Numbered from the stretch's first letter, positions 8,883-16,889 are shown. The stretch: DNA of 37,866 nucleotides from an uncultured Subdoligranulum sp. (GCF_937890665.1 NZ_CALADU010000296.1:1-37866); one strand, 5' to 3'. A program made the numbers and translations. The notes: generated by a model from the letters alone, not told the origin.

Positions 8883-9757
8883 GGTTTCCCCTCCTCGTCG
8901 GCAAAGTGCCAGAGATAGACATCCTCCAGCGTGGGGACGGCGGGCCGGGCCCCTGCCGGCGGGGCGGCGGTGACGAGCCGCAGCTCCACCTCTTCGCCGC
9001 CGATGTGGTGGAGGTTCGCCACCGTGTAGACCGATTCCAGCTTGGCGGCGGTGGCGGTATCGGTGCGCAGCGTCCAGACCTTGCCCGCGGCGGTGTCGGC
9101 CAGTTGGGCCACCGTGCCTGCCTCCTCGATGCGGCCCGCCTTCATCAGCAAAATGGTATCGGCGATGGCCTCCACGTCGGAGACAATATGGGTGGAGAGC
9201 AGCACCGTGCGGCCCTTGGCATAGTCGGCGATAAGGTTGCGGAACCGCACCCGTTCCCGGGGGTCCAGCCCCGCGGTGGGTTCGTCCAAAATCAGGATCT
9301 GGGGGTCGTTGAGCATCGCTTGGGCAATGCCCAGCCGCTGGCGCATGCCGCCGGAATAGGCCCGCAACTTTTTGCGGCCGGCGTCCTCCAGCCCCACCTG
9401 CCGCAGCAATGCCTCGGTGCGGCGGGCGGTCTCGGCCCGGGAAAGGCCTTTCAGCGCCGCGATGTAGCGCAGAAATTCCGGTCCCGTAAAGTCGGGGTAG
9501 CAGCCGAAATCTTGGGGCAGATACCCCAGCAGCGCCCGGTAGCTTTCCCCCAGCCGGGTGATGTCGGTGCCGCCCCACCGGACGGTACCTTCGGTGGGGG
9601 CCAAGATACCGCAGAGCATCCGCATCAGGGTGGTTTTGCCCGCCCCGTTGGCCCCCAGCAGGCCATAGACGCCGCTGCCCAAGGTCAGCGTCACGTCCCG
9701 GACGGCGGCAAACTCGTGGTAGCGCTTGGTCAGATGTTCGATCTGTAAGGTCTGCAT
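8879..9757 (-). CDS. ABC transporter ATP-binding protein
   Basis: Cytoplasmic ATPase of 292 residues that powers the two neighbouring permeases. Walker A is GANGAGKTTLMRM (about 35-47), a Q-loop lies in YLPQDFG, the signature is YSGGMRQRLGIA (about 135), Walker B ILILDEPTAGLD, and the switch His lies in LLSTHIV. The 70-residue extension after the ATPase fold ends TLEDVYLWH, the usual form in ABC-2 exporters of the drug/peptide (CcmA/NatA-like) group. AGGGAGGAACTGCC provides the ribosome site. It follows the membrane protein at 9774 by 16 bases and overlaps permease 2 by ATGA. Confidence 0.9.
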   Translation of the reverse strand: MQTLQIEHLTKRYHEFAAVRDVTLTLGSGVYGLLGANGAGKTTLMRMLCGILAPTEGTVRWGGTDITRLGESYRALLGYLPQDFGCYPDFTGPEFLRYIAALKGLSRAETARRTEALLRQVGLEDAGRKKLRAYSGGMRQRLGIAQAMLNDPQILILDEPTAGLDPRERVRFRNLIADYAKGRTVLLSTHIVSDVEAIADTILLMKAGRIEEAGTVAQLADTAAGKVWTLRTDTATAAKLESVYTVANLHHIGGEEVELRLVTAAPPAGARPAVPTLEDVYLWHFADEEGKP

Positions 9758-9773
9758 GGCAGTTCCTCCCTTT

Positions 9774-10523
9774 TTATAGACAAGTACGGGGTCCGGTGCG
9801 GGTCAGCCGATGGGTCTGCCGCACCAGCGCCGCCAGCGACACCGCCAGCGCCCCGGCCCAAAGGGGCTGATGCTGGGGCGCATAGAGGCTGTGCTGGAAA
9901 GGCGACAGGGGCAGCAGCAGGACCAGCCACGCGCCCCCTACCACCCCCAGCGCCGCCCGGCTGAAGGCCGCCGGGCGCAGATACCGCAGCAGCGCCACGC
10001 AGAGGGCGCTGACCCCGCAGAAGGGCGTCAGGCAGTAGAGCAGCACCACCCACAGTTGGGTGCGGGTAGCGGCGGCGCCCACCGCCGCCACCACCGCCAG
10101 CAGCACCCCGTCGCACAGGCCAAAGACCAGCAGCCGGGCGGCGGTGATGCGGGGCAGGCTGTACCGGGTGGCCAGTTCCAGTTCCACCATCCCCTGATGG
10201 TAGACCCGGCTTAGGTCCTGCACGTTGGCCACCAGCAGCAGCGGCGCTGCGGCGGCACACAGGGCGTACCGACGCAGCAGCGGCAGGGCCTCGCTGTGGC
10301 CCACCAGCGCCAGCACCCCGGCCAGCAGCGCAAATTGCAGCACCCACATCCGCTTGCGGATGAACCCCGCCTGCCGCCACACAAAGGTCCAGCCGCCGGG
10401 GGCGGCAGGGGGCAGGGTGCGCAGCAGCGTCACGGTGCGCTGGGCGGCCCCGGGGTCGGGCGGGGGCGGCGGGTCTTGGCGCAGCAGCGCCGACCAAGAT
10501 TCCTTCCCGGTGTTGGGTGTCAT
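9774..10523 (-). CDS. Polytopic membrane protein, possible anti-sigma or transporter partner
   Basis: 249 residues, start at 10523 chosen because its ATG overlaps the sigma factor stop (ATGA). The N-terminal 50 residues are soluble and proline-rich (QDPPPPPDPG); about six hydrophobic segments follow (QFALLAGVLALVG, YALCAAAAPLLLVANV, LLVFGLCDGVLLAVVAAVGAAA, WVVLLYCLTPFCGVSALCVALL, AALGVVGGAWLVLLLPL, WAGALAVSLAALV). No zinc-finger anti-sigma HxxxCxxC motif is seen. Being encoded directly after an ECF sigma factor with a small cytoplasmic N-domain, it could hold the sigma factor at the membrane, or it could be a third membrane subunit of the ABC exporter. Family not recognised. Confidence 0.65.
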   Translation of the reverse strand: MTPNTGKESWSALLRQDPPPPPDPGAAQRTVTLLRTLPPAAPGGWTFVWRQAGFIRKRMWVLQFALLAGVLALVGHSEALPLLRRYALCAAAAPLLLVANVQDLSRVYHQGMVELELATRYSLPRITAARLLVFGLCDGVLLAVVAAVGAAATRTQLWVVLLYCLTPFCGVSALCVALLRYLRPAAFSRAALGVVGGAWLVLLLPLSPFQHSLYAPQHQPLWAGALAVSLAALVRQTHRLTRTGPRTCL

Positions 10524-11005
10524 GGCAACTCCTCCTTCAGCAATTCCTGCAGCCGGCGCTTGGCGCGGTACAGGCGGTACCGCACGGTGGGCACCGTGGT
10601 GTGGGTGATGGCGGCAATTTCGGCGGCGGTAAAGCCCTGCTCGTAGTAGAGCAGCACGGTGTTGCGCTGGGCAAAGGGCAGCGCCGCCAGCGCAGCCCGT
10701 ACCGTCAGGGCGGTGTCCCGGTCGGGGGGCGGCGCGCCGGGGTCCCGCTGGGCGGGGGGCAGTTCCTCCAGCGCCACCGGCTTTTTGCGGCGGCACCAGT
10801 CCTTGCAAAGGTTGCCGGCGATGGTGTACAGGTAGTTCAGCTCCCGTCCGTCGTGGATATACCGGTCCCGGTGCTGCCAAAACCGCAAAAAGGTGGTCTG
10901 GGTCAGGTCCTGCGCCAGTTCCCGCTGGCCCACATGCCGCCAGCAATAGCCATAGATCTCGTCATAGTGCGCCAATACCAGCGCTTCCAGTTGTTCCTGC
11001 CCCAT
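10520..11005 (-). CDS. ECF-family RNA polymerase sigma factor
   Basis: 161-residue sigma-70 family protein. Region 2 is visible in LVLAHYDEIYGYCWRHVGQRELAQDLTQ-type sequence, with DLTQTTFLRFWQH as the 2.2/2.3 motif and NYLYTIAGNLCKDW as 2.4. Region 4 reads ALPFAQRNTVLLYYEQGFTAAEIA and TTVPTVRYRLYRAKRRLQELL, a helix-turn-helix. The start at 11005 is preferred to longer in-frame starts because region 2 begins there; the ribosome site is weak (GAACGGTGG). First gene of the sigma, membrane protein, ATPase, permease, permease operon, so it probably activates its own exporter operon in response to an envelope or drug signal. Confidence 0.9.
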   Translation of the reverse strand: MGQEQLEALVLAHYDEIYGYCWRHVGQRELAQDLTQTTFLRFWQHRDRYIHDGRELNYLYTIAGNLCKDWCRRKKPVALEELPPAQRDPGAPPPDRDTALTVRAALAALPFAQRNTVLLYYEQGFTAAEIAAITHTTVPTVRYRLYRAKRRLQELLKEELP

Positions 11006-11069
11006 CGTTTCACCACCGTTCTCTCTGTATAACGGATGACCCGTCCCAAACGGAGCATCCGCCGCCAAA

Positions 11070-11075
11070 ATTGTA
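11070..11075 (-). promoter_or_regulatory. Candidate extended -10 of the sigma/ABC operon
   Basis: On the minus strand TGTGGTACAAT provides TG-n-TACAAT about 65 bases before the sigma start. The -35 position would fall in the preceding terminator and has no consensus, so this is tentative. I do not see a convincing ECF-type GGAAC/CGT promoter. Confidence 0.35.
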
Positions 11076-11079
11076 CCAC

Positions 11080-11105
11080 AAAAAAGCCCCCGCCGGGGCG
11101 GGGGC
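11080..11105 (-). terminator. Intrinsic terminator of the TRAP operon
   Basis: On the minus strand GCCCCCGC, loop CCCG, GCGGGGGC, then TTTTTTG (11080-11085 complemented). It insulates dctM from the sigma/ABC operon. Confidence 0.8.
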
Positions 11106-11125
11106 AGAAAACCCATATAAAAGCG

Positions 11126-11159
11126 TCTGCGCCGGCGGACATGTGCCGACCGGCGCAGA
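11126..11159 (-). other. Stable hairpin in the dctM 3' untranslated region
   Basis: TCTGCGCCGG (11126-11135) pairs perfectly with CCGGCGCAGA (11150-11159), with a further three base pairs CGG/CCG inside. No T-run follows, so it is likely an RNA-stability structure between the dctM stop and the terminator. Confidence 0.5.
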
Positions 11160-11220
11160 TACATACAGGGAAATTGGACGGCAAATTGTCTGCGGAACGG
11201 TTTCCCTTTTGGCAGCCTGC

Positions 11221-12522
11221 TTAGATCAGCCCAGCCAACTGGGGCAGGCCCAAGCTGATGACCGGCACATAGGTGACGAGCAGCAAGCCCGCCAGAATGG
11301 CCACGTAGTACATCAGCATATAGGGCATGACCTTGGACAGGCTGGTGCGGCCCACCTTGATGGCCACGAAGAGGGTGTTGCCCACCGGCGGGGTGATGTT
11401 GCCGATGCAGAGGTTGTACACCAGAATCAGACCGAACTGGACGGGGTCCATACCGAAGGTCTTGACGATGGGCAGGAACAGCGGGGTAAAGATGAGGATG
11501 GCGGGGGTCACGTCCATGAAGGTACCCGCGATGAGCAGGATGATGTTCATGATGAGCAGGATGATAACGGGGTTCTGGGTAACGCCCAGCAGCACCTCCG
11601 AGATCGCCTGCGGGATCTGGGTAAAGGCCATGACCCAGCCCAGAATGTTGGACACGCCGATCAGGAAGACCACCATGCCGCTCATCTTGGCGCTTTCCAC
11701 CACGATGTTCCAGAAGGATTTGAGGGTGATGTTGCGGTAGCAGATGCCGAGGATGAGGGCATAGACCACCGCGATGGCGGAGCCTTCGGTGGCGGTAAAG
11801 ACGCCGCCCACGATGCCGCCAATGACCACCACGATCAAGGACAGGGCGGGCAGGGCCGCCAGCGTGGCGCGGCCGAGGTTTTTCCAGTCAAACTTGCCGG
11901 GGGTGCCTTTGTAGCCCTTCTTTTTGGCGATGATGACCGCCACTACCATACAGGCGACGGCCCAGATGATGCCGGGCACATAGCCGGCCAGAAAGAGGGC
12001 GGCCACCGAGGTACCGCCTGCGGCCAGCGAGTAGGTGATGAGGGCGTTGGACGGGGGGATCAGCAGACCGGAAGGGGCCGACGCGCCGTTGGTAGCGGCG
12101 CAGAGGGCCTCGTCATAGCCCTGTTCCTTTTCGCCTTCCTCCACCATGCTGCCCACGGCAGCGGCAGCGGCGGACGCGGAACCGGAGATGGCGCCGAAGA
12201 GGGCGTTGGCGCCCACGTTGGTGACCAGCAGGGCGCCGGGCATCTTGCCCAGAATGGCCATGACGAAGTCCACCAGACGTTTGGCGATGCCGCCCTGATT
12301 CATCAGGTTACCGGCCAGAATAAAGAAGGGAATGGCGGTCAGGCTGAACTTGCTCATGCCCACGAAGATGCGCTGGGCGCCGGTGACCACCGACACATCC
12401 AGCGGCACGGTCTGCAGAATGGCGATCAGCGACGAAATGCCGATGGAATAGGAGATGGGTACCCCGGCGATGAGCAGCACCGCCAGCACCACCACGATGA
12501 TGAGTAACGATTGGATGGCCAT
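11221..12522 (-). CDS. dctM: TRAP transporter large permease subunit
   Basis: 433-residue inner-membrane protein with about 12 hydrophobic segments, the normal DctM size. Family patterns seen: GVPISYSIG near the N-terminus, FSLTAIPFFILAGNLMNQGGIAKRL, GANALFGAISGSASAAAAAVG, ATNGASAPSGLLIPPSNALITY, FMDVTPAILIFTPLFLPI and NLCIGNITPPVGNTLF. With DctQ it forms the sodium-driven channel that takes substrate from DctP. An AAAGGAGG site lies in the end of dctQ, whose stop is 3 bases upstream. Last gene of the three-gene operon. Confidence 0.95.
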   Translation of the reverse strand: MAIQSLLIIVVVLAVLLIAGVPISYSIGISSLIAILQTVPLDVSVVTGAQRIFVGMSKFSLTAIPFFILAGNLMNQGGIAKRLVDFVMAILGKMPGALLVTNVGANALFGAISGSASAAAAAVGSMVEEGEKEQGYDEALCAATNGASAPSGLLIPPSNALITYSLAAGGTSVAALFLAGYVPGIIWAVACMVVAVIIAKKKGYKGTPGKFDWKNLGRATLAALPALSLIVVVIGGIVGGVFTATEGSAIAVVYALILGICYRNITLKSFWNIVVESAKMSGMVVFLIGVSNILGWVMAFTQIPQAISEVLLGVTQNPVIILLIMNIILLIAGTFMDVTPAILIFTPLFLPIVKTFGMDPVQFGLILVYNLCIGNITPPVGNTLFVAIKVGRTSLSKVMPYMLMYYVAILAGLLLVTYVPVISLGLPQLAGLI

Positions 12523-12525
12523 GGA

Positions 12526-13026
12526 TTACGCCGCCTCCTTTCCGTCTTGGGTGCCGCCCTTGCAGATATCCACAATGTTCAGCACGGTGTAGACCATGTT
12601 CAGCACGCCGCACAGCGGCATGACGATGTAGAAGATGCCCACCTGTACGCCCAGCGAGGAGGTCATCTGGCCCATGGCCAGTTGGGTGATCTCGACGCCG
12701 CCGTAGACCAGAATAATAGCCGAGAAGGCGAAGGCCACCAGTTCCCCAAAGATGTTCAGCACCTTTTGCAGGGCGGGGCTGCATTTTTCCACCAAGATGG
12801 GGATATTCATATGGCCCCGTTCCCCGGTGACCAGCGAAGCACCCAGCAGGCTGGCCCAGGCAAAGAGGTAGGAAACGAGTTCCTCCGACCAGGAGGAGGG
12901 GTTTTGCAGCACATAGCGGGTAAAGACCTGCCAGCAGGTCAGCACCACCATGGCGATAAAGCTGACGCCCGCCAAAACATTCAGGGCGTGGGTCAGCGCG
13001 TTGCGAACGGCTTTCATCTGCGGCAC
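12526..13026 (-). CDS. dctQ: TRAP transporter small permease subunit
   Basis: 166 residues with four membrane helices, typical of DctQ. The family motif WQVFTRYVLQNPSSWSEEL appears after helix 1, followed by YLFAWASLLGAS and the GHMNI sequence before the amphipathic segment. It forms the membrane complex with DctM. GGGAGGT sits 6 bases before the start, and the dctP stop is 6 bases upstream, so the three genes are cotranscribed in the order dctP, dctQ, dctM. Confidence 0.93.
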   Translation of the reverse strand: MPQMKAVRNALTHALNVLAGVSFIAMVVLTCWQVFTRYVLQNPSSWSEELVSYLFAWASLLGASLVTGERGHMNIPILVEKCSPALQKVLNIFGELVAFAFSAIILVYGGVEITQLAMGQMTSSLGVQVGIFYIVMPLCGVLNMVYTVLNIVDICKGGTQDGKEAA

Positions 13027-13032
13027 CTCCCT

Positions 13033-14064
13033 TTAGGATTCCGTGGACGGATACTGGGCGTTGTACGCCTGAATGGCCTCATAGATGGGGGCCAAGTCGG
13101 GGTACTTTTGCAGCATCTCGTCGTGCATGGGGGCGCAGGCCTCTTGGAACGGCTTGGTGTCGGGGTAGAGGAACTGCACGCCCTGCTCGTTGGCGGCGCG
13201 GTCTTTGGCTGCCTCCACAGCGGTCTCCCACTCGGAGCGCTGCACCTCGTTGACCAGTTGGAAGCCCTCCTCAAAGATGGCCCGTTCCTCGTCGCTCAGC
13301 CCGTCCAGGAAGGCCACGTTGCCGATCAGGATGTCGGGGATCATCTGGTGCATGTCGTAGGAGTAGTACTTGCAGACATCACCGTGGCCGTTGTCGGTCA
13401 GGGCCAGCTCGTTGTTCTCGGCGCCGTCGATGATCTTGGACTGCAGCGCCGTGTAGACATCACCAAAGCCCATGGGGGTGGCGGAACCGCCCAGCAGGTT
13501 CATCATCTCCACGTTGGTGGGGGACTGCTGGACGCGGATCTTCAAGCCTTTCAGGTCCGCCGGGGTGTTGATGGGGGTGTTGACCGTATAGAAGTTGCGG
13601 GTGCCGGCATCCAGCCAAGTGACGGCCTCGAAGCCGGCCTGCTTGGTGGAGCTGAAAATCGGTCCCGTGATGTTCTCGTCGTCCATGGCGGCATGGTACG
13701 CCTCGCTGGACGCAAAGAGGTACGGCAGGTTGAACAGGGTGTAGTTGTCGCTGAAAGTTTCCAGCAGCGAGTTGGACGCCACACAGAAGTTGATGGCGCC
13801 GGTCTGGGTCAGTTGGACCATCTCGTTCTGGGAGCCCAACAGCTCGCTGGGGAAGACCTCCACGTCATACTTGTCGCCCAGTTTGCTCTCGATAAATTCT
13901 TCAAACGCCACCAGCGCAATGTGGGTGGGATGGTTGGTGGACTGGTTGTGGCCAATGCGGATGATCTGCCGTCCGTCGGACGCAGCGCTGCCGCATCCGC
14001 CCAACGTGCCCAGCATCAGGACCGATGCCAGAGCCAGCGCCATCCTGCGGAATGTACGTTTCAT
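13033..14064 (-). CDS. dctP: TRAP transporter substrate-binding lipoprotein
   Basis: 343 residues. Signal peptide with a lipobox LGGCGS (Cys near 25), so it is membrane-tethered outside the cell. The DctP fold is shown by IRIGHNQSTNHPTH, VEVFPSELLGSQNEMVQLTQ, LKIRVQQSP with the conserved carboxylate-binding Arg, and GFGDVYTALQSKIIDGAENN. The AENN sequence after the DG turn is a form I associate with uronate- or sugar-acid-binding members, so glucuronate or a related acid is a reasonable but unproven ligand; no catabolic gene lies beside it. Ribosome site AAGAAGGG. Confidence 0.92.
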   Translation of the reverse strand: MKRTFRRMALALASVLMLGTLGGCGSAASDGRQIIRIGHNQSTNHPTHIALVAFEEFIESKLGDKYDVEVFPSELLGSQNEMVQLTQTGAINFCVASNSLLETFSDNYTLFNLPYLFASSEAYHAAMDDENITGPIFSSTKQAGFEAVTWLDAGTRNFYTVNTPINTPADLKGLKIRVQQSPTNVEMMNLLGGSATPMGFGDVYTALQSKIIDGAENNELALTDNGHGDVCKYYSYDMHQMIPDILIGNVAFLDGLSDEERAIFEEGFQLVNEVQRSEWETAVEAAKDRAANEQGVQFLYPDTKPFQEACAPMHDEMLQKYPDLAPIYEAIQAYNAQYPSTES

Positions 14065-14230
14065 AGGTTTGCCCTTCTTTCTCCAAAGCGTGTTACAGCG
14101 GGGGTGCTACAACCTCCTTCGTTTTCCGGGGTGCTCGCCGCGGCGCATCCCGGTCTGGACCCGGGCATCGCCCGGGAAATCCCGTTAGGACATAACAACA
14201 CCTTAACACAAAATTCATATAATTGTAAAG

Positions 14231-14265
14231 CCGTAGAATGGCCAAAAAAGGCGGCCATTCTACGG
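14231..14265. repeat. Perfect 13-bp inverted repeat upstream of dctP
   Basis: CCGTAGAATGGCC (14231-14243) and GGCCATTCTACGG (14253-14265) with a nine-base A-rich loop; on the plus strand CGCTTTTTGG follows. Could be a terminator remnant, or an operator or leader structure for the TRAP operon. Confidence 0.55.
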
Positions 14266-14349
14266 CGCTTTTTGGCGCTTTTTCAAGAAAAAATCGTCTG
14301 GCTCCCTCTTTTTTTGCCGGTTCCCCAACCCGGTCTGGGGGCCAAAGTC

Positions 14350-14423
14350 CCCCGTTTTGGGGCAACACGCCCCCGTTTCCTTTTCCCCAAAACGGGGATG
14401 GTTCGGTGCGCTGTTCACCGAAC
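14350..14423. repeat. Two further perfect hairpins in the dctP-nim spacer
   Basis: CCCCGTTTTGGGG (14350-14362) pairs with CCCCAAAACGGGG (14385-14397); GTTCGGTG (14401-14408) pairs with CACCGAAC (14416-14423). Together with the hairpin at 14231 they fill a spacer of 550 bases (14065-14614) in which I see no credible gene. Confidence 0.55.
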
Positions 14424-14553
14424 GCTGCCTCCTCTTTTCTTGCGCGCCGCTGCGGCAAAGCCGCCGAAAAGTATACGATAGGAAGCGTCCGATTGTCAAC
14501 CTTTGGCGCCCCGTCCGCCCCCACCGCCGCCCAGGGCTTGGGGGCAGACGGCC

Positions 14554-14582
14554 TTGCGGGCGGGGCGGGGGCATGGTATAGT
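14554..14582 (+). promoter_or_regulatory. Promoter of the NimA-like gene
   Basis: TTGCGG (14554-14559), 17-base spacer, TATAGT (14577-14582) in the context ATGGTATAGT. 32 bases before the start codon. Confidence 0.65.
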
Positions 14583-14614
14583 AGAAGGCAAACAGAAACA
14601 AGGAGCGAGGAACG

Positions 14615-15091
14615 ATGCGCAGAAAGGACCGGGAGATCACCGATTTTGCCGCCATGTTGGCGATTGTAAAGGAATGCGGGTGTTGCCGGCTGGGGATGGT
14701 GCTGGACGGCGGGGCCTACATTGTGCCGATGAATTTCGGCTATGAACTGGAGGACGGCGCCTTGGTGCTCTATTTCCACGGCGCGCAGGAAGAGCAGAAA
14801 GTGTCGTTGCTGCGCGAGCAGCCCGCCGCCAGCTTTGAGATGGATACCGGGCATCGGCTGGTGCCGGGGGCCAAGGCGGACGACTACACCTACGCCTACC
14901 GCAGCGTGATGGGCCGTGGCACGGTGGAGTTTTTGCAGGACGACGCGGCCAAGCTCCATGGCTTGAACCGGATCATGGACCACTATACCCGCCGGGACGA
15001 CTGGACGGTGGAACCACCCATGCTCCATGCCACGGCGGTCTATCGCCTCCGGGTCCACACCTGGACCGCCAAGGAACATATCGTCCCCTAA
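14615..15091 (+). CDS. NimA-like pyridoxamine 5'-phosphate oxidase family protein
   Basis: 158-residue split-barrel flavin-binding protein. The N-terminal MRRKDREITD followed by ILxxxxxxRLG-type sequence (KECGCCRLGMVLDGGAYIVPMNFGY), then LYFHGAQEEQKVSLLREQP and the later YRSVMGRGTVEFL are the typical order of the NimA/YkpA-like group, which bind FMN or haem and act as small reductases. Homologues include nitroimidazole-reducing Nim proteins, but most chromosomal members have no shown resistance role, so none is claimed. AAGGAGCGAGG provides the ribosome site. It is monocistronic: own promoter, then the repeat block, then a terminator at 15449. Confidence 0.85.
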   Translation: MRRKDREITDFAAMLAIVKECGCCRLGMVLDGGAYIVPMNFGYELEDGALVLYFHGAQEEQKVSLLREQPAASFEMDTGHRLVPGAKADDYTYAYRSVMGRGTVEFLQDDAAKLHGLNRIMDHYTRRDDWTVEPPMLHATAVYRLRVHTWTAKEHIVP

Positions 15092-15096
15092 CCTTT

Positions 15097-15385
15097 GTTC
15101 CTTCTTTGCAAAGAAGGAACCGAAGAAATTCCAATCCTATCCCCCTTAAAAGGGCGGCGACGGAAAAATCCACACCGCCCGAAGCACACTACTCTACGGC
15201 AAAACTTCTTTGCAAAGAAGGAACCGAAGAAATTCCAATCTTATCCCCCTTAAAAGGGCGGCGGCGGGAAAACCCACACCGCCCGAAGCACGCTACCCTG
15301 CGGCGAATCTTCTTTGCAAAGAAGGAACCGAAGAAGTTCCCATCTTATCCCCCTTAAAAGGGCGACAGCGGGAAAATCTACGCCA
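15097..15385 (+). repeat. 104-bp tandem repeat, about 2.8 units
   Basis: The sequence CTTCTTTGCAAAGAAGGAAC begins at 15101, 15205 and 15309, exactly 104 bases apart, each followed by CGAAGAA(A/G)TTCC and then CCCCCTTAAAAGGGCG. Units 1 and 2 are full length, unit 3 degenerates after about 77 bases. The core of unit 1 is a perfect 24-base palindrome (15097-15120). A single copy of the core occurs after treC (2392). It is noncoding; the frames it leaves open have no ribosome sites or conservation between units beyond the DNA itself. Confidence 0.9.
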
Positions 15386-15448
15386 CGCAGGATGGCTCCC
15401 TGCCGGGTCTCTCTCTTTTAAAAAGGAAGGCTGTCCTCCAAACGATTT

Positions 15449-15480
15449 GCGTCTCGCGCTGACACCCGAGGCGCTTTTTT
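15449..15480 (+). terminator. Intrinsic terminator downstream of the repeat block
   Basis: GCGTCTCG (15449-15456) pairs with CGAGGCGC (15467-15474) with one G-T pair, then six T. It would end transcripts of the NimA-like gene that run through the tandem repeat. Confidence 0.6.
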
Positions 15481-15544
15481 CGGGTTTCTTCCTGCAAAAG
15501 CCAATATTTATGCATAGGATTGTATTTTCTTTCAAACCGGAGTG

Positions 15545-15553
15545 TGGTATAAT
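15545..15553 (+). promoter_or_regulatory. Extended -10 promoter of putP
   Basis: TGGTATAAT (TG at 15545-15546, TATAAT at 15548-15553); no good -35, which is usual for an extended -10. 66 bases upstream of the start codon. Confidence 0.6.
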
Positions 15554-15618
15554 GGGCCCTCTCTCCGGCAGCACGGCGCCGGGGTGAGAGGGAAAGTTCA
15601 AAAAAGGAGTGTATATTC

Positions 15619-16889
15619 ATGACGACTGCCCAAGTGTTGATCCTGCTGGCCATCGTAGTGTATCTGCTGTTCATGTTGTGGATCGGCTGGATCTGTTCCA
15701 AGAAGAATGAGTCTGTGGACGATTTCTATCTGGGAGGGCGCAAGCTGGGGCCCTTTGTCACCGCCATGAGTGCCGAGGCCAGCGACATGTCCTCTTGGCT
15801 GCTGATGGGCCTGCCCGGCGTGGCCTACCTGACCGGTTTGGCCGAAGCCAGTTGGACTGCCATCGGTCTGGTGGTGGGGACCTACTTAAACTGGCTCATT
15901 GTGGCCAAGCGCATTCGCCGCTACTCCCACCGGTTGGACGCCATCACAGTCCCGCAGTTTTTCTCCAAGCGTTGGGGGGATGACCGCCGCCTGCTGTCCG
16001 CCATTGCGGCACTGGTCATCATCATCTTCTTTATCCCCTACACAGCCTCCGGCTTTTCGGCCTGCGGCAAGCTGTTCTCCACCTTGTTCGGCGTGGATTA
16101 CCTCACAGCCATGCTGCTTTCAGCGGCGGTCATCGTGCTCTATACCGTTATGGGCGGCTTTCTGGCGGCATCCTTCACCGACCTGATCCAGTCCATCATC
16201 ATGACGGTGGCGCTGGTGGTGGTGCTGGCCTTCGGCGTGACACAGGCCGGCGGCGTGGCGGCTGTGGCGGAAAACGCCCGCTCCCTCACCGACTATCTCT
16301 CGGTGTTCCGCATCCACGACCCCGCCACCGGCGGCTCCCATCCGTACAGCCTGCTGACCATCTGTTCCCTGCTGGCCTGAGGGCTGGGCTATTTCGGCAT
16401 GCCCCACATTTTGGTCCGCTTTATGGCCATTGAGGAGGAAAAGAAGCTGAAGCTCTCCCGCCGGGTGGCCTCCTCGTGGGTAGTTATCTCGATGGGGGTC
16501 GCCATCACCATTGGGTTGGTGGGCAACGCCATGACCAGCGCCGGGGCGCTGGAACAGCTTGCCGACTCCGAGACCATCATCGTGCGGATCGCCAGCCTGA
16601 TCAGCCAATTCGGCGTGCTGCCGGCCCTGCTGGCCGGTGTGATTCTGGCGGGTATTCTGGCCGCCACCATGTCCACCGCCGACAGCCAGCTTCTGGCCGC
16701 CTCTTCCTCGATCTCGCAGGATCTGGGCAATGATTTTCTGCGGTGCGATTTCAGCGGCAAACGGGGCATGCTCGTAGCCCGCACCGTCATGCTCGGCATT
16801 TCCCTGATCGCGGCCTTCCCCTCGCCCGTGACCCCGACAGCTCGGTGTTCCGGGTAGTATCCTTTGCGTGGGCAGGCTTCGGCGCCGCT
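15619..16889 (+). pseudogene. putP: Sodium/proline symporter, broken and 3'-truncated
   Basis: SSS-family symporter. AAAAAGGAG precedes the ATG. Family motifs are clear: SVDDFYLGGRKLGPFVTAMS, ASDMSSWLLMGLPG, GLGYFGMPHILVRFMAI, ILAGILAATMSTADSQLLAASSS. Three lesions: an in-frame TGA at 16378-16380 where relatives have Trp (A-W-GLGYFG); a frame loss at a C4 run (16818-16821), after which the correct residues DPDSSVFRVVSFAWAGFGAA continue in another frame; and an abrupt end at about 16878-16889, where the last third (relatives have about 490-500 residues) is replaced by the inverted start of a ThrE-like gene. Even if the first two are sequence errors, the truncation makes it nonfunctional. Confidence 0.88.

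Noticed and set aside
12511..14481. Long plus-strand open frame of 656 codons (and similar long ones opposite dctM, the FtsX permease and treC)
   Set aside because: They are antisense shadows of real genes in GC-rich DNA: His/Gly/Gln/Arg-rich products without family motifs, and the opposite strand has clear genes with ribosome sites.
14615..15091. Nitroimidazole resistance gene
   Set aside because: The family match is to flavin-binding NimA-like proteins in general; nothing in the sequence shows drug reduction.
15097..15385. CRISPR array in the 104-bp repeats
   Set aside because: The units are near-identical over the full 104 bases, with no variable spacers, and no cas genes are present.
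15106..15587. Small proteins beginning MQRRNRRNSN in the repeat block
   Set aside because: They arise from the palindromic repeat itself, have no ribosome sites and change frame between units.
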